This document shows, piece by piece, positions 37,101 to 47,944 of a stretch of DNA of 64,000 nt. Source of the DNA: Luidia sarsii. Taxonomy: Eukaryota; Echinodermata; Asteroidea; Paxillosida; Luidiidae. The position numbers and the translations under genes are program-made. Every line of letters starts with the position of its first letter. Within the stretch, counting starts at the first letter, position 1. The DNA lies in contig OX465109.1 in NCBI GenBank assembly GCA_949987565.1, positions 20,205,167 through 20,269,166 of the forward strand, in the 5' to 3' direction. The notes below the pieces were generated by a model, which was not told the DNA's origin, made no database searches, and saw only the letters and a program-made list of their open reading frames with translations.

Positions 37101-40100
37101 AAATCTATTCATATTCGTCATGTACCGCATTGAAATTCAACACTACAAGACTCATGAAGAGTTATGTCTTTGGGCAAAATAATTATCGGCCTACCAGCAG
37201 TTCATCGCAGCATTTTCCTGTAGATTTTTTTCTTTATAATCTGAATTGCAACTGAACTCGCTCTCATGCACGTACTTTAGCAGAGCTGAACCTGACTGTT
37301 GGCGCATCGGTGTTCCAGATACGAACCTGAATATTGATGCTTTATTCTACCAAGGTTTTTGTTTTCTCTGAAGAAAATGAAGATTCTTTCCCAGCATCGG
37401 ATGTGATGTAGCAGACAAAACGTCAAGTAAACACCTGTTTCTTTTCAGAGCCTAGACGTCTCAAGGAGATAAGTATTCAGCTTTCTTCTTGCAAGTAACT
37501 TCCATGTGGATAGTGTATACACATACACCGCACCAGCACTCACCAAATGGCGACACCTTATCGCTCCCTATAAACAACCGACACATTCATGTTTAACATT
37601 CAGAGCATGGACCCGCCTGGAATTTCGACATCCATTAGACTTTCCCCAAGTCACGATGAGTGTTTTTTTTTCTTCTGTATGAAGACCACGCCTTGATTAA
37701 CGCACGATCTCATGACGTGTCCGACGGGCGTCCTATTTCTGATTGTGAGCGGAGGTTGTTGGTGCCGATGCTGACCGTTGCATCAGTCATCTGCACGTGT
37801 CTAAGAGCATGGCGTGATGCAATGCTCGCACGTGGGCCGTGTACATCGCGCAAACGCCTGCACGTGGACAAAGGGTTCAAATGACACATGACTTGACCAA
37901 GACAGCTTGGCTGTCCATCTCACCTTCCCATCCATGCCTGATAAGGGCTGGAGTAATTCATATAACCAATGATAACCGAAGGTGATATACAAAAATGTTA
38001 CAAACTGCTTACTGACTTAAATTACCAAAATGCAAATCTTAAAATTTAGTGGGCCTGACGTTTCGATCCTAGCAGGACCTTTCTCAAAGGCAGAGTCCTT
38101 TGAGAAAGGTCCTGCTAGGATCGAAACGTCAGGCCCACTAAATTTATAACCGAATTCAAACTGCCAAGATCGCGACGAGTACGTGTTTATAACTGCACAG
38201 CGCGGCGCCCCAAAAAAACCTCAGCACGATGATGTGGTATTTTGTCGAAGAATATTCACCCAATAATTCTATGACGATTCTGATTTCATTAAGGAATTGA
38301 AAACCCCTTTTAATCGGGCAACACGTCTTCGATCAAAGCCACTCTTCCGGGAATGAGTCAGATGCCATGCCCACGTAAAGTCCCCTCCATGTAAAGCGGT
38401 AGACAGAAATGTATTTATAGACAGTTACCCTTCGGTCGCCGGCACTAAAATGAATACCAGAGCCCACGACACTTGAGCAAAGGGGTTGCAAATGGAAATG
38501 GAAATGATTACTCAGAAGACCCCGCCTACACCGTCTGCTTTGCCAAACTGAGGGAGAAGGAGGAGGAGTGGGGGGGAGAGATGCTGAGATGACGTGAGGT
38601 GAGGCGTAATCGTAAACCCGGTTTCCGTCATCGATTCTGGGCGACTCGGGGAATTCTGGCTGGAAAATCAGTTTTCGTGACGTGCGCTGGTTTGAGCCTG
38701 TGCGTGACTGTACTAATACGCCGGACCCCACGAAGATAATTATTGTCTTAAGTACAAAGCACAATTTTGCTCTATAGAATCAGGTTGCAAGACAAGGGGC
38801 CCAAAACAGCAAGCACCCCGTGTATAAATGATGGCTTTTAATCCCGATAGAGCCCTCGAAAATACAATGCCTTTGGGCTGCGACATGATGGGAAAACCGA
38901 TGTGGATTTCACAAAGCCTTAAGATACATCGTAACTCAACTTACAATGGATAACCCATCGTAAGTTGTGGCACACCGTTTTATGGTTTCTGTGCACCGCG
39001 AGCTACCATTGCTGGGATGGATGTAACAGAATGCCGAGCTGGTGTCGTTAGAAGGGCATGCAATTAACTCTAATCTCGGTCGGCCAACAGCTTAAAATCC
39101 GATTTTGGTTTGAACTCAAATCAAAGCTCTATTATTTTTCTTCAAACAAACGAAATGAGAAGGCATTGGTTTTAGGCAAATTATGACTAAAACAAACTAA
39201 GGAAATTTGACTGAAATGAAATTTCCAACCAGCCCTCGGTTGAAACTTTTCAGTTTAGATACAAGAATAGGCCTACCACTTCATAAATCAAATGGAACGC
39301 AGTGGCGGACATTTGAAAGGTTGCGGCAGGGTTGGGGTTAATGGAAAATGAAGCTAAGAGCTTGTATTTTGATTAGCATTAGAGGCTTGGAACAGAGGCA
39401 TGGCATCAGTTTCCAATTGGGATGGGATGCTCTCCTTGAAGATTGGATGTGGGGTGAAGTCTGGGCCATGCTGACCAGCCATTCACCTTGGGGAGGGGAG
39501 GGAAGGGGGAGGGGATGGGGGCAGAGGGGAGGGGAGGAGAGGGGAGGGGGAGGGGGAGGAGGGGAGGGGAGAGGGAGGAGGGGAGGGGAGGTGAGGTAAG
39601 GTGAGATGAGGGGAGGGGAGGGGGAGGGGAGCAGTGGAGAAGGAAGAGGGACAGAGGGGAGGGGAGTGGAGAAGAGGAGATGGGAGGAGATGGGAGGGGA
39701 TGGGAGGGAGGTGAGGGGGAGTGGGAGGTCAGGACATGACATGACATGACATGACATGACAGGACAGGACAGGACAGGACAGGACAGGACAGGACAGGAC
39801 AGGACAGGACAGGACAGGACAGGACAGGACAGGGCCTCGTATTCATGATAGCAGAGGATCAAGAAGGGAAGGATCCTGAGATGAAGACACACCCACCCCC
39901 AGACGAGCCTGAGAAGGATGAGGGAGGGGAAGGATGAGGGAGGGGAAGGATGAGGGAGGGGAAGGATGAGGGGGGGGAGAGAATGAGGGAGGTGAGGGGG
40001 GGGGAGAGAATGAGGGAGGGGAAGGATGAGGGAGGGGAAGGATGAGGGAGGGGAAGGATGAGGGAGGGGAAGGATGAGGGAGGGGAAGGATGAGGGAGGG

Positions 40101-43100
40101 GAAGGATGAGGGAGGGGAAGGATGAAGGAGGGGAAGGATGAGGGGAAGGATGAGGGAGGGGAAGGATGAGGGAGGGGAAGGATGAGGGAGGGGAAGGATG
40201 AGGGAGGGGAAGGATGAGGGAGGGGAAGGATGAGGGAGGGGAAGGATGAGGGAGGGGAAGGATGAGGGGGAAGGATGAGGGAGGGGAAGGATGAGGGAGG
40301 GGAAGGATGAGGGAGGGGAAGGATGAGGGAGGGGAAGGATGAGGGGGAAGGATGAGGGAGGGGAGGGATGAGGGAGGGGAAGGGTGAGGGAGGGGAAGGA
40401 TGAGGGAGGGGAAGGGTGAGGGAGGGGAAGTATGGGGGTGAACACCCACATGGTCTGGTTCCCGACGACGCAGCCTCTCAGTCATCCAGCCAGCCAGCCG
40501 GCCCTCCCACGCAGTAATTCGAAGAGGCCACTAAGTCCCCACTCCAACCCCCTACACCGCGGCGTCGCCAAAGGGGGGGGGGTCGGCCTGAAATCCCAGG
40601 CACGACCGTACGGCTATACCACAGCCTAATGACACGACCTCCGGACAAACAGTTATGGAAATAGTTTGTACCACATGAATCACATGCCTCTGCTCTACCC
40701 AACATACAATGGCCTCAACACGCTCGACAGTATGCAGTGCCAATAATTATCTGCTTTGAATTGAGTAGGTGTACATCTCTGTCGACCACTACAACAATTG
40801 TATTCATACTATAACTATTCGGGTATTCTCTTGTCTAAAATGCTGAGGAAGATTTCCTGAGACGAAATGCAGAAGTGAATCGTTCTCGATAAGGAAAAGC
40901 GGGCAAAACTGCGACGAGGGGATTCTAAGGACATATCGGAGGCTACGAGGTCGTGTTCAATCAAGTCCGGAAGTGTTCTCCTATCTCACAAAGCGTCTTA
41001 ATTAGAGGTCCCTTGCACGCCGGAGACTGACCGGGGTCAGAGTCAGACTTCGGACCAAGGGGCTCTTCACAGCCGAGGCCTTGCAAACTGACCTGGGAGG
41101 TAGCTGGCATCAGTTACCTTCAGCTCCGCGTGTGGTCAGCTCAGGCAAGCCTGATATCTAGTTTAAGTCCGCGATTTCACAGCTTTGTGGTTATGCGGTT
41201 TTGCCGTCGTTGGGGGAGGGAGGGAGGGAGGGAGGGATGACGCAGGCGGATTTTGTGGCAATATAGGGGGGGAATCTCAAGGGGGAATACCAACCAGACC
41301 TTCCTTGCTCTGTGACCAGACAACCACAAACCAGATTCCCCTTCAGGACAACCTTTCACGTTTAGTCGACAAACAGCCAGTATCCAGGAAAAAAAAGGCT
41401 TGTAGAGTACCAGGACAACACGCATCTACTTTACAATTAGGGAAATGCAAAGGTGAAGAGGGTGTAATGTGTTTTGATTAACTCACAGCCCCCAGGGTAA
41501 ATTACCATCGGGGAAGCAGAAAGTGAAAAATCGATTTCAGGAGGCGTATAACGATGTCATAAAAAAAAACAGCCAACCGGGGTTTGTTTTCCTGTTCGTT
41601 TGGGAGACTAATGGCGAGATATAGGAGTTAACGGTACGTCCAACCTTTACGAGTCGACATCTTCGCTTCGGATAATAACATTCGTTTGGCGTAAACAGGG
41701 CTACGTGGTAGAGCCTGGCGCGGCTGAATAGGCCATCGGGATTTGGTGAAAGCTCGTAATGATCCCTCTAGAGTTATTGATCAATTAGTAACGGTGGACG
41801 GAGTAAACAGCGAGCCGTATTTTCTCCACCGTCATCTCCCTATTGAAGCCCCTCGCTCTCTCCCTCACCGTTCGGATTAAGTCACCTCTGCACGGCTGAT
41901 TGGCATTGTTCGCGGTGACAGGGAACCACGGACATATGTCAATCAAGATAGACATTTTGACGGGATGTTTGCTGACCAACTTTGTCCGCCCATAAACGCT
42001 TAAGCGTGTTGATTTGCCTGTAACGGTTGGCGTACTTTATCGCCGTTACCTCTACAGGTATACAGCTTAAAGTGGGCCTTTGTTGGAACACCTTAGAGGA
42101 TTAGAACCTTTCGGCGTCCCAAAAACATCTCTTCAAAGTTTGGCTCCTCTTTTACTCGACAAGGATTCACTACAACGGTTTTCACTTCACAATCAATCAG
42201 AACTCCCTTACTAACAATGATTGTTAGGGGAGGACATTTCGACCTGTCATTCCTCGTTTACATGATTTTTAATGTTTACTTGATCTTTGTCGTTAACGAT
42301 TTTCTGTCACCGCGTATAAATAGAATGCGCAACCGCCATCTTATAAACAAACAAACATCGGGACTCCATGTGATTCTTGTTTCCCATCCCTTCTCACGAT
42401 GACTATTTAACTTGTCTTCTCAATGTTTCTGGTCATTTTGATGTAACGGTCCTTTTTTTCTGTTCACTCGTCACAGCCCCGCCTGACCTCGGCATACAAG
42501 ACCCAAGTATATGCTTCTTCGACGTGCAAGACAAGACCGACGGCTACGTGGTTGCCAAGGCAACGCTCTACTTCTACATCCAGCCCGCCAAAGTCCAGCA
42601 AACCACCGTCCACCTGATGAGCGTCAGCCGAGTCATACAGATCAAGGGCAGATCGGGCCTGATCAAACTGGACACGGTGCGAGAGGAGAAGATCGGCCTG
42701 AGCACAAGGCGAGGCGAATGGAAGGCCGTCGAGATAACGGACGTGGTAGACGACTGGATCGAGAACCCCAGCGCCAACGCAGGCCTGAAACTCGAGCTGT
42801 ACGACGACAACGGCAACTCCGTGATATCAACCATCGATGAAGACGCAAAGGTATTACAGCCTTGTATGCTCACGCGCGCGTTAGTCTGCGGCACGCTCAT
42901 CTCACGCGTCCAACACGCACGCGTAATATGCGTTCAATGTCCACGTAACATGCGCGCAACACGTGCGCGTCATATGCGTACAATGTCCACGTAAAATGCG
43001 CGCAACACGCGCGCGTCATATGCGTGCAATGTCCACGTTACATGCGCGCAACACGTGCGCGTCATATGCGTGCAATGTCCACGTAACATGCGCGCAACAC

Positions 43101-44001
43101 GTGCGCGTCATATGCGTGTAATGTACACGTAACATGCGCGCAACACGCACGCGTAATATGCGTGCAATGTCCACGTAACATGCACGTGCGCGTCATTATT
43201 CGTGTACTGTACACGTGACATGCGCGCTTGAACACGCGCGCGTCGTATGCGTGGAATACACGCGCGTCATATGCATAAAGGACACGCATGCGCGTCACAT
43301 CACAACGGAGTACAAAAGCGAAGTGCGTTCGATAAGTTCCCATCCCCAAGGGTCTACCCCGAGTCAGCCCCGCTTCGCTTTAACATGATTACCCACTAAC
43401 TTACACAGCGTGAAAGCAGGGTCGCTCACGGGTAACTCGGCCGAGTTACCCGTGAGTGACCTCGCGGGTAACTTAACTCGGCCGGGTTACTCGTGAGTGA
43501 CCTCACGGGTAACTCGGCCGGGTTACCCGGGGGAGCTTATCGGACGCACCCACAATATTTTGGAGGAACCATCTTGTAACGCCCCTTGCTTCTTCCCATT
43601 GTCATTTTCAGAAGCCGTTCCTGCGACTGAAACTGCACGACGTGAGGCGGAGACGAAGCAGGCGGGCCGCTGGGCTGGTGTGCACGGAGAGCCAGCCGGA
43701 GGAGAGGTGCTGCCGCTTCCCGCTGCGCATCGTCTTCGCCGACTTCCAGTGGGACTGGATCCTGGTGCCCAAGGCATACGACGCCAACTACTGCTCGGGA
43801 GTCTGCCCACGGATGCGACTACAGCAGTACAGCCACACCTACATAGTGTCCCGAGTCGAACCGGCGCCCGACGGCTACTCGGGCCCCTGCTGCTCCGCCA
43901 GTGAAATGTCCTCCATAGATATCTTGTATTTTGACAATAACGCTGACATCAAGTTCAGCAGGCTGCCCAATATGAAAGTCGAATCGTGTAGCTGTGCCTA
44001 A
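30536..44001 (+). CDS. GDF8/GDF11 (myostatin/GDF11) homologue, whole gene
   Basis: The join is 30536-31148, 42477-42850 and 43612-44001: 1377 bases, 458 residues. It is a secreted TGF-beta ligand; vertebrate relatives signal through activin type II receptors and SMAD2/3 to limit muscle growth and pattern tissues. Residues 1-20 are a signal peptide. Residues 30-110 are low-complexity Gly/Ser/Asp/Gln-rich. The propeptide proper begins at CPSCGLR (112) and runs through RIESIKEHILRELNL, matching the inhibitory helix RIEAIKIQILSKLRL of myostatin. Two N-glycosylation sites are NGT (92) and NVT (144). The furin site RSRR is at 344-347. The mature domain (348-458) has nine cysteines and the WDWI...P...ANYCSG.C signature and ends SCSCA. 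Three exons with phases 1 and 0 are as in vertebrate MSTN. Activin/inhibin beta is excluded by the RSRR...WDWI context and the exon layout. Confidence 0.96.
33000..33352. repeat. 19-bp tandem array (AAATTTAGAACCTGTTGCA)
   Basis: About 18 units, alternating TTTAGAACC and TTCAGAACC variants in short blocks, starting in degenerate form near 32955. There are no spacers, so it is not CRISPR-like. Confidence 0.95.
33857..34006. mobile_element. MITE-like element family D
   Basis: GGGTCGATTTCATCAAACTC to GGCTTTGTGAAATCCAGCCC, about 150 bp, with matching internal ACTTACGATCAATCGCAAG as at 9926. Confidence 0.8.
34340..35110. repeat. Pyrimidine tract (TCCCCTCC-type), 770 bp
   Basis: C/T-only for most of its length. 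A ~145-bp block (CCTCTTCCACTCCCTCTCTG and surroundings) is duplicated at 34880-34965 and 35010-35095. Confidence 0.95.
38037..38146. repeat. Family A palindrome (hairpin)
   Basis: CTTAAAATTTAGTGGGCCTG through TTTCTCAAAGGC, AGAGT, then the mirror back to GGCCCACTAAATTT. It is preceded by GTTACAAACTGCTTACTGAC, the usual left flank. Confidence 0.95.
38912..39001. mobile_element. Family D fragment
   Basis: GGATTTCACAAAGCCTTAAG and AACCCATCGTAAGTTGTGGC, reversed and truncated relative to 33857. Confidence 0.7.
39486..39832. repeat. Purine tract followed by (GACAT)n and (GACAG)n
   Basis: GGGGAGGGG-type purines to 39720, then four or five GACAT units, then about 18 GACAG units. The switch from T to G within the pentamer is abrupt. 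Confidence 0.95.
39901..40435. repeat. 16-bp minisatellite (GGAAGGATGAGGGAGG)n
   Basis: Around 30 units, all-purine except one T per unit, with length variants lacking GAGGG (near 40141, 40262 and 40340). Confidence 0.95.
42477..42850 (+). CDS. GDF8/11 exon 2 (propeptide core)
   Basis: Starts with CC, completing threonine 205, then PPDLGIQDPSICFFDVQDK. Conserved landmarks are the CFFDV strand (myostatin CCFFKF), KATLYFYIQPAK (AQLWIYLRPV), WKAVEITDVVDDWI (WQSIDVKTVLQNWL) and LKLELYDDNG (IEIKALDENG). Its length, 374 bases, is as I recall the same as mammalian MSTN exon 2. The donor is AAG|GTATTA. Confidence 0.97.
42890..43290. repeat. CpG-rich tandem array, ~48-bp unit
   Basis: Units read ACATGCGCGCAACACGTGCG then CGTCATATGCGTGCAATGTC then CACGTA, six to eight times, degenerate at both ends. 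The text is largely alternating purine/pyrimidine. Confidence 0.9.
43414..43535. repeat. GTTACCCG/CGGGTAAC palindromic array
   Basis: Repeats of CGGGTAACTCGGCCGAGTTA and GTGAGTGACCTC give overlapping inverted repeats; the array ends 76 bases before exon 3. Confidence 0.88.
43612..44001 (+). CDS. GDF8/11 exon 3 (furin site and mature ligand)
   Basis: TTTTCAG|AAG. It encodes KPFLRLKLHDVRRRRSRR, then 111 mature residues and TAA. KPFLRLKLHD aligns with NPFLEVKVTD of myostatin and RSRR is identical. Nine cysteines are present: VC, RCC, NYC, GVC, PCC, ESC and SCA. The receptor-binding FQWDWILVPK is conserved. The gene's position near a CpG-rich intron array does not disturb the exon. Confidence 0.98.
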   Translation, partial: KPFLRLKLHDVRRRRSRRAAGLVCTESQPEERCCRFPLRIVFADFQWDWILVPKAYDANYCSGVCPRMRLQQYSHTYIVSRVEPAPDGYSGPCCSASEMSSIDILYFDNNADIKFSRLPNMKVESCSCA

Positions 44002-45060
44002 GACAAAAAAAGGCTTGTACCCCCCAAAATGCTCGTGTTTCCTAAATGGGCTTTGTTCTCATGTAGGTTAAATTGAAGGGTGTAAAATGATGTTCAATTT
44101 CTGGCAGTACTATCACAACACGAATGGATATGAAATATCCAAAAGTAGTGTCTTGGCAGATATATCATCTGGCAAGTGAATACTTAATTTCCTATTTGTA
44201 ATGCAGAAGTACTTTGAACTGAATGCAAACTTGTTCATGCAGATATTTCGTAGGTTTTGAAGCTACTGCCAGCTTTGAATTAAAACCCTAAATTCTCGCA
44301 AACATTGTTAGAAAACTATGTGTCAACACACGTTCGTTTACTGGTATAACGAACACTAAAATATATATATTAAAATAGGAGTCAGGGTTCTAAACTCAGC
44401 AGCCATCTTGAATTTTCTTCTGTCCGCAGCGTGGATGAATCTCATAACGAGATGACCAAACTTCAGTATTACGTAATGGAGTTTTTCATAAAGGGCGCAG
44501 CGTTGGGCGACTCTCACTTTACACTGCGGTAGTCCCACGCACGCGTGCAGTCGACGCAACCACTGCGTCGGGTAACTCGCTAACGCGCGCGTCATGTGCC
44601 TTCCACACGCGCGGCGGCTTAGACGCGCAGTTTTACTTTGACCAGTCACGACCGAGGAAAGGCGCATGCGTATTCCATGGCGCGCGTGTGAGTGAGGGAG
44701 CCAGCGAAGTCTTGGCGCCCAAAATATTGTAAGGATTATTGTATAATAATATACGTCCGGTATCTTACCTTCTTCCCACGTTTTGCCTATGTGTGTGCGG
44801 TGCGGTGACCATTTCATTTCACGTTTGCTTCCAGTGATGTCGAAATCAATGCTTGCCCACCCTCGTTTGATAGTTGCCTAAAAGGAGTCCAAAGTCATTG
44901 GGAAAATGTCAGCACAAGTTCCAATACAGGAATTGAATGAAAGGTCCCGACGTGGGAAGACTGAACTAATAGAAAATTAGTAAAAATCGGAATTATTAGT
45001 TGGTTGCAATGAGCGGATGATGTTAACAATTATGATATTCAATTTGAAATTCATAATAAA
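44002..45060 (+). other. GDF8/11 probable 3' UTR
   Basis: AT-rich, with AATAAA at 45055-45060 as a candidate poly(A) signal. A CpG-rich alternating patch lies at 44535-44700. The end is not proven. Confidence 0.5.
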
Positions 45061-45220
45061 GAAAATAATGAAATTCCCCGATATTAACCCTAACACAGCC
45101 CGATCCTTTACAGACAATGTCTTCGGTCTCTTAGTGCCAAGGGCTGCATTTTAGTAATCGTTATTTCTGACAAGTCCTAACAGCCAAATTCATAACGATA
45201 TTGACTCGATTCAGAGTAGA

Positions 45221-45280
45221 GGGCCTGACGTTTCGATCCTAACAGGACCTGTCCCTCAAAACACGGTGACAAGGATACAA
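45221..45280 (-). repeat. Family A motif copy
   Basis: GAGGGCCTGACGTTTCGATC then CTAACAGGACCTGTCCCTC, followed by GGTGACAAGGATACAAATGG, a diverged form of the extended module. Confidence 0.85.
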
Positions 45281-47944
45281 ATGGAAGGGAAGACAGGGGA
45301 GGGGGTTGATAAGATAAGGATGACAGAAGATGTAAGGGAAGCTGGTAGATAAAGCAAGGAGTTCATCTCAGAAAACACAGTCAAAGGCCGTTCACGAAAT
45401 GAAGGCTTAGGCTCGGGCTCAGGCTTCGTCTCCGTCTGACAAAACCTGACAGTCCAGGTTGTGGTTAGTTTCCGAGTTTGTTGGCTTGATAGGTACAGGG
45501 TATTCATCAAGAAACTGGGGCCGAACGCTTGTTTTTTTAAATGCTTGTGACATTATAACGAGTAAGATAAAATACGACCGAAGCCTAAGCCCGAGCCTAA
45601 GCCTTCATTACGTAAACAGCCTCAGATTAATCTTGTATTGAAAGAGATCGCTCTGTGTCTGTCTAGCAAAGAGATGGGATCCTCCGTGTGCTAGTGACTC
45701 AGTGCGTGCGGTGCGAGCACTGTCCCGGATGGACTACTGATGTCTCATATGCATGCTGGTGTTCACATTGGCAGGCATGCAGGCGTCGCCCAGTAGACAA
45801 TTGCCACGTGTGGGCTAATTCTCTGTCGGCTAGGTTGATATTGCTATGGGGTTCTCTACGTGCCTGCAGCCTTTCCGTTTGACTGGACGAATTATTCATC
45901 GTCTTCACCACTGCATACTAATCTATACCCTTCCCTTCTTTGTACAAGACAAGTCAAATTATTCCCAAGTCTGTTTCCTAACGTCTTCATTTACCCCGAT
46001 CCGGTTTATGACATTTGTGCGTTCGAAAAAATGTCGGTTTGAAGTTGAAAAAAAAGGAGAAGAAATTGGCATTGCAACGACGGAAATGTGTTCAGCTTCA
46101 ATAAATTGCCTTTTACTATCTGTCAGATTTCCAAGCAACAGCTTGCATTGATTTTACGCGCACACGTTCCCTGCATGCATGACCCATCCTCGGTGAGAGG
46201 AATTATTCTCCGGCTGAGAATGTGAGGGTGTCTGACGGCCCATGCAATCGCCTTGTTAACACCGGGCCCGTGGTTCGAAATGACGTCAAACCTACCGATA
46301 GCACTATAGGACGCTGGTGCAAATCAATTTATTCCGAAAAAGTTTACGTGTGCAATTGCTGGAATTGAAAGGAGCATCAGTGGGTTACATGTCCCAACTG
46401 CCTAGCAGAATTGGAAGCTTTCTTATCGTGATAAAAAAAAGGTTCAGTGTATACCGGTTGTTTGAACATCATATGCAATTTTGGTTGATGTTTTGCGCAG
46501 CAAAACATTTTTTTTGTACCATAGAGCTACTACGCGATCCTTGTGGTGTCGGCTAAGTTTGAAGGAGTGAACAAACAAAACGCCTCGGACGAGCTTGTTG
46601 CTCAACTTGAAATGTTACTTGAAATGTTTAAAAGTTTCATTTTCGTAAATGGGTCCACTTCCTAAAGGTCGTTTGGTGCATTGGGTGAGTGTATAGGAGT
46701 ACGAGGCTGATAAAGTAACTTTGTGCAATCTTTATATGAAGCATACAAAAGCTGTATTGTTAAAAAAAACCACCTATATTACAAGCCGATTGTTGTAGAA
46801 CATGAAACTAATTCTACTACCCATTATAAAATAAAGCCAGCATAAATGCCTTTGATCTTAAATTATCAACACTGAGTCCAAGGGAAGGATATTATGACAT
46901 AGGTGATGGTTAAATAAAAACCGTTCGTTTGTCGATATATTCTTCACCGTCAAAACAAACCCCGATGTTTGCCAAAGATTCGGCTCCTGCATGATTTCGT
47001 ACGAGTAGACTGAGGTCAGTGTCGTGTTACGCACCCAGGCACAAGCTTCATGTTGCCTGGTTCAATTCAGTGGATGTGGGCGCACACCTGTAGCGCGATC
47101 AATGCTCCCTTTACAAACCCTACGGAGCGGCAACACAGTCAATCTGGTAAAGGGCTTTGATGACAAAACGGTAAGAGATGAGATCGCGCCATCATGCGTG
47201 TCCCCACACACCGGAGTTTCAGACTGCGGTATTTATTCGGGCTGTCATGCAATTTCAGAGACCTTCAACTCGACTGGAATGACGAACAAATATGTAAACG
47301 TGACTGGTCTCCGTAATGTTTGACAAAAACGAATCCAGCAAGTGACGTCCCTCCATACATAAATACCTAACCCTACTCGCCTACTACACCGTGACGACAC
47401 TCCAATGAGCTGTGTGCATGACTGATATGTGGCCCTATATTTATTAAGACACAAGTTGTCACCTTTACACATCTTATAATTTGTACCGAAAAAGCCAAGA
47501 AGTCGGTATAAGGTAATTAATATGCACTGTCGCCAAACCTGAGATGGCTATTTTTGTTCCCATGGTCTTTCAAAGATTGGTTGGATGCTTAACTATTGCA
47601 ATGAAGCGGCATACGATAGCTTTATTTAGATTTCAAGAGTAATAAATGCCCTGTGGGTACTGAAGGAAAATGAGATGGCTCCCTCGTCCCCTTGTGTCAG
47701 GTTTGTACTTTCAAGGACGACCAAGATTCCTCACATTTCCTGCACACACACCCCCCCCCCCACACACGCACCCCACAAACACACACACGCAACTTTGACC
47801 TATTTCTCATAAACCATGCACCCAAGCTCAAGTCTGCAACACCATTTAGACATTAATTTGATCAATTAACTCCTGCAACATTTATTTAGTTAATAACTCA
47901 ACTATCTTTTTTTAACGTGTGTCAATGTTGTTTCTGTCTTTGTC

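Larger units (their letters stand above)
31149..42476. other. GDF8/11 intron 1, 11.3 kb
   Basis: GTAAGT to CGTCACAG. It holds (CT)n (31221-31249), a ~19-bp array (33000-33352), family D (33857-34006; 38912-39001), a pyrimidine tract (34340-35110), a family A palindrome (38037-38146), a purine tract with GACAG repeat (39486-39832) and a 16-bp minisatellite (39901-40435). No additional exon is recognised. Frames at 36253-36630 and 41185-41481 have no known match. Confidence 0.75.
42851..43611. other. GDF8/11 intron 2 with CpG-rich arrays
   Basis: It contains a ~48-bp CpG-rich array (42890-43290) and a palindromic GGGTAACTCGGCC array (43414-43535), and ends GTCATTTTCAG. Confidence 0.85.
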
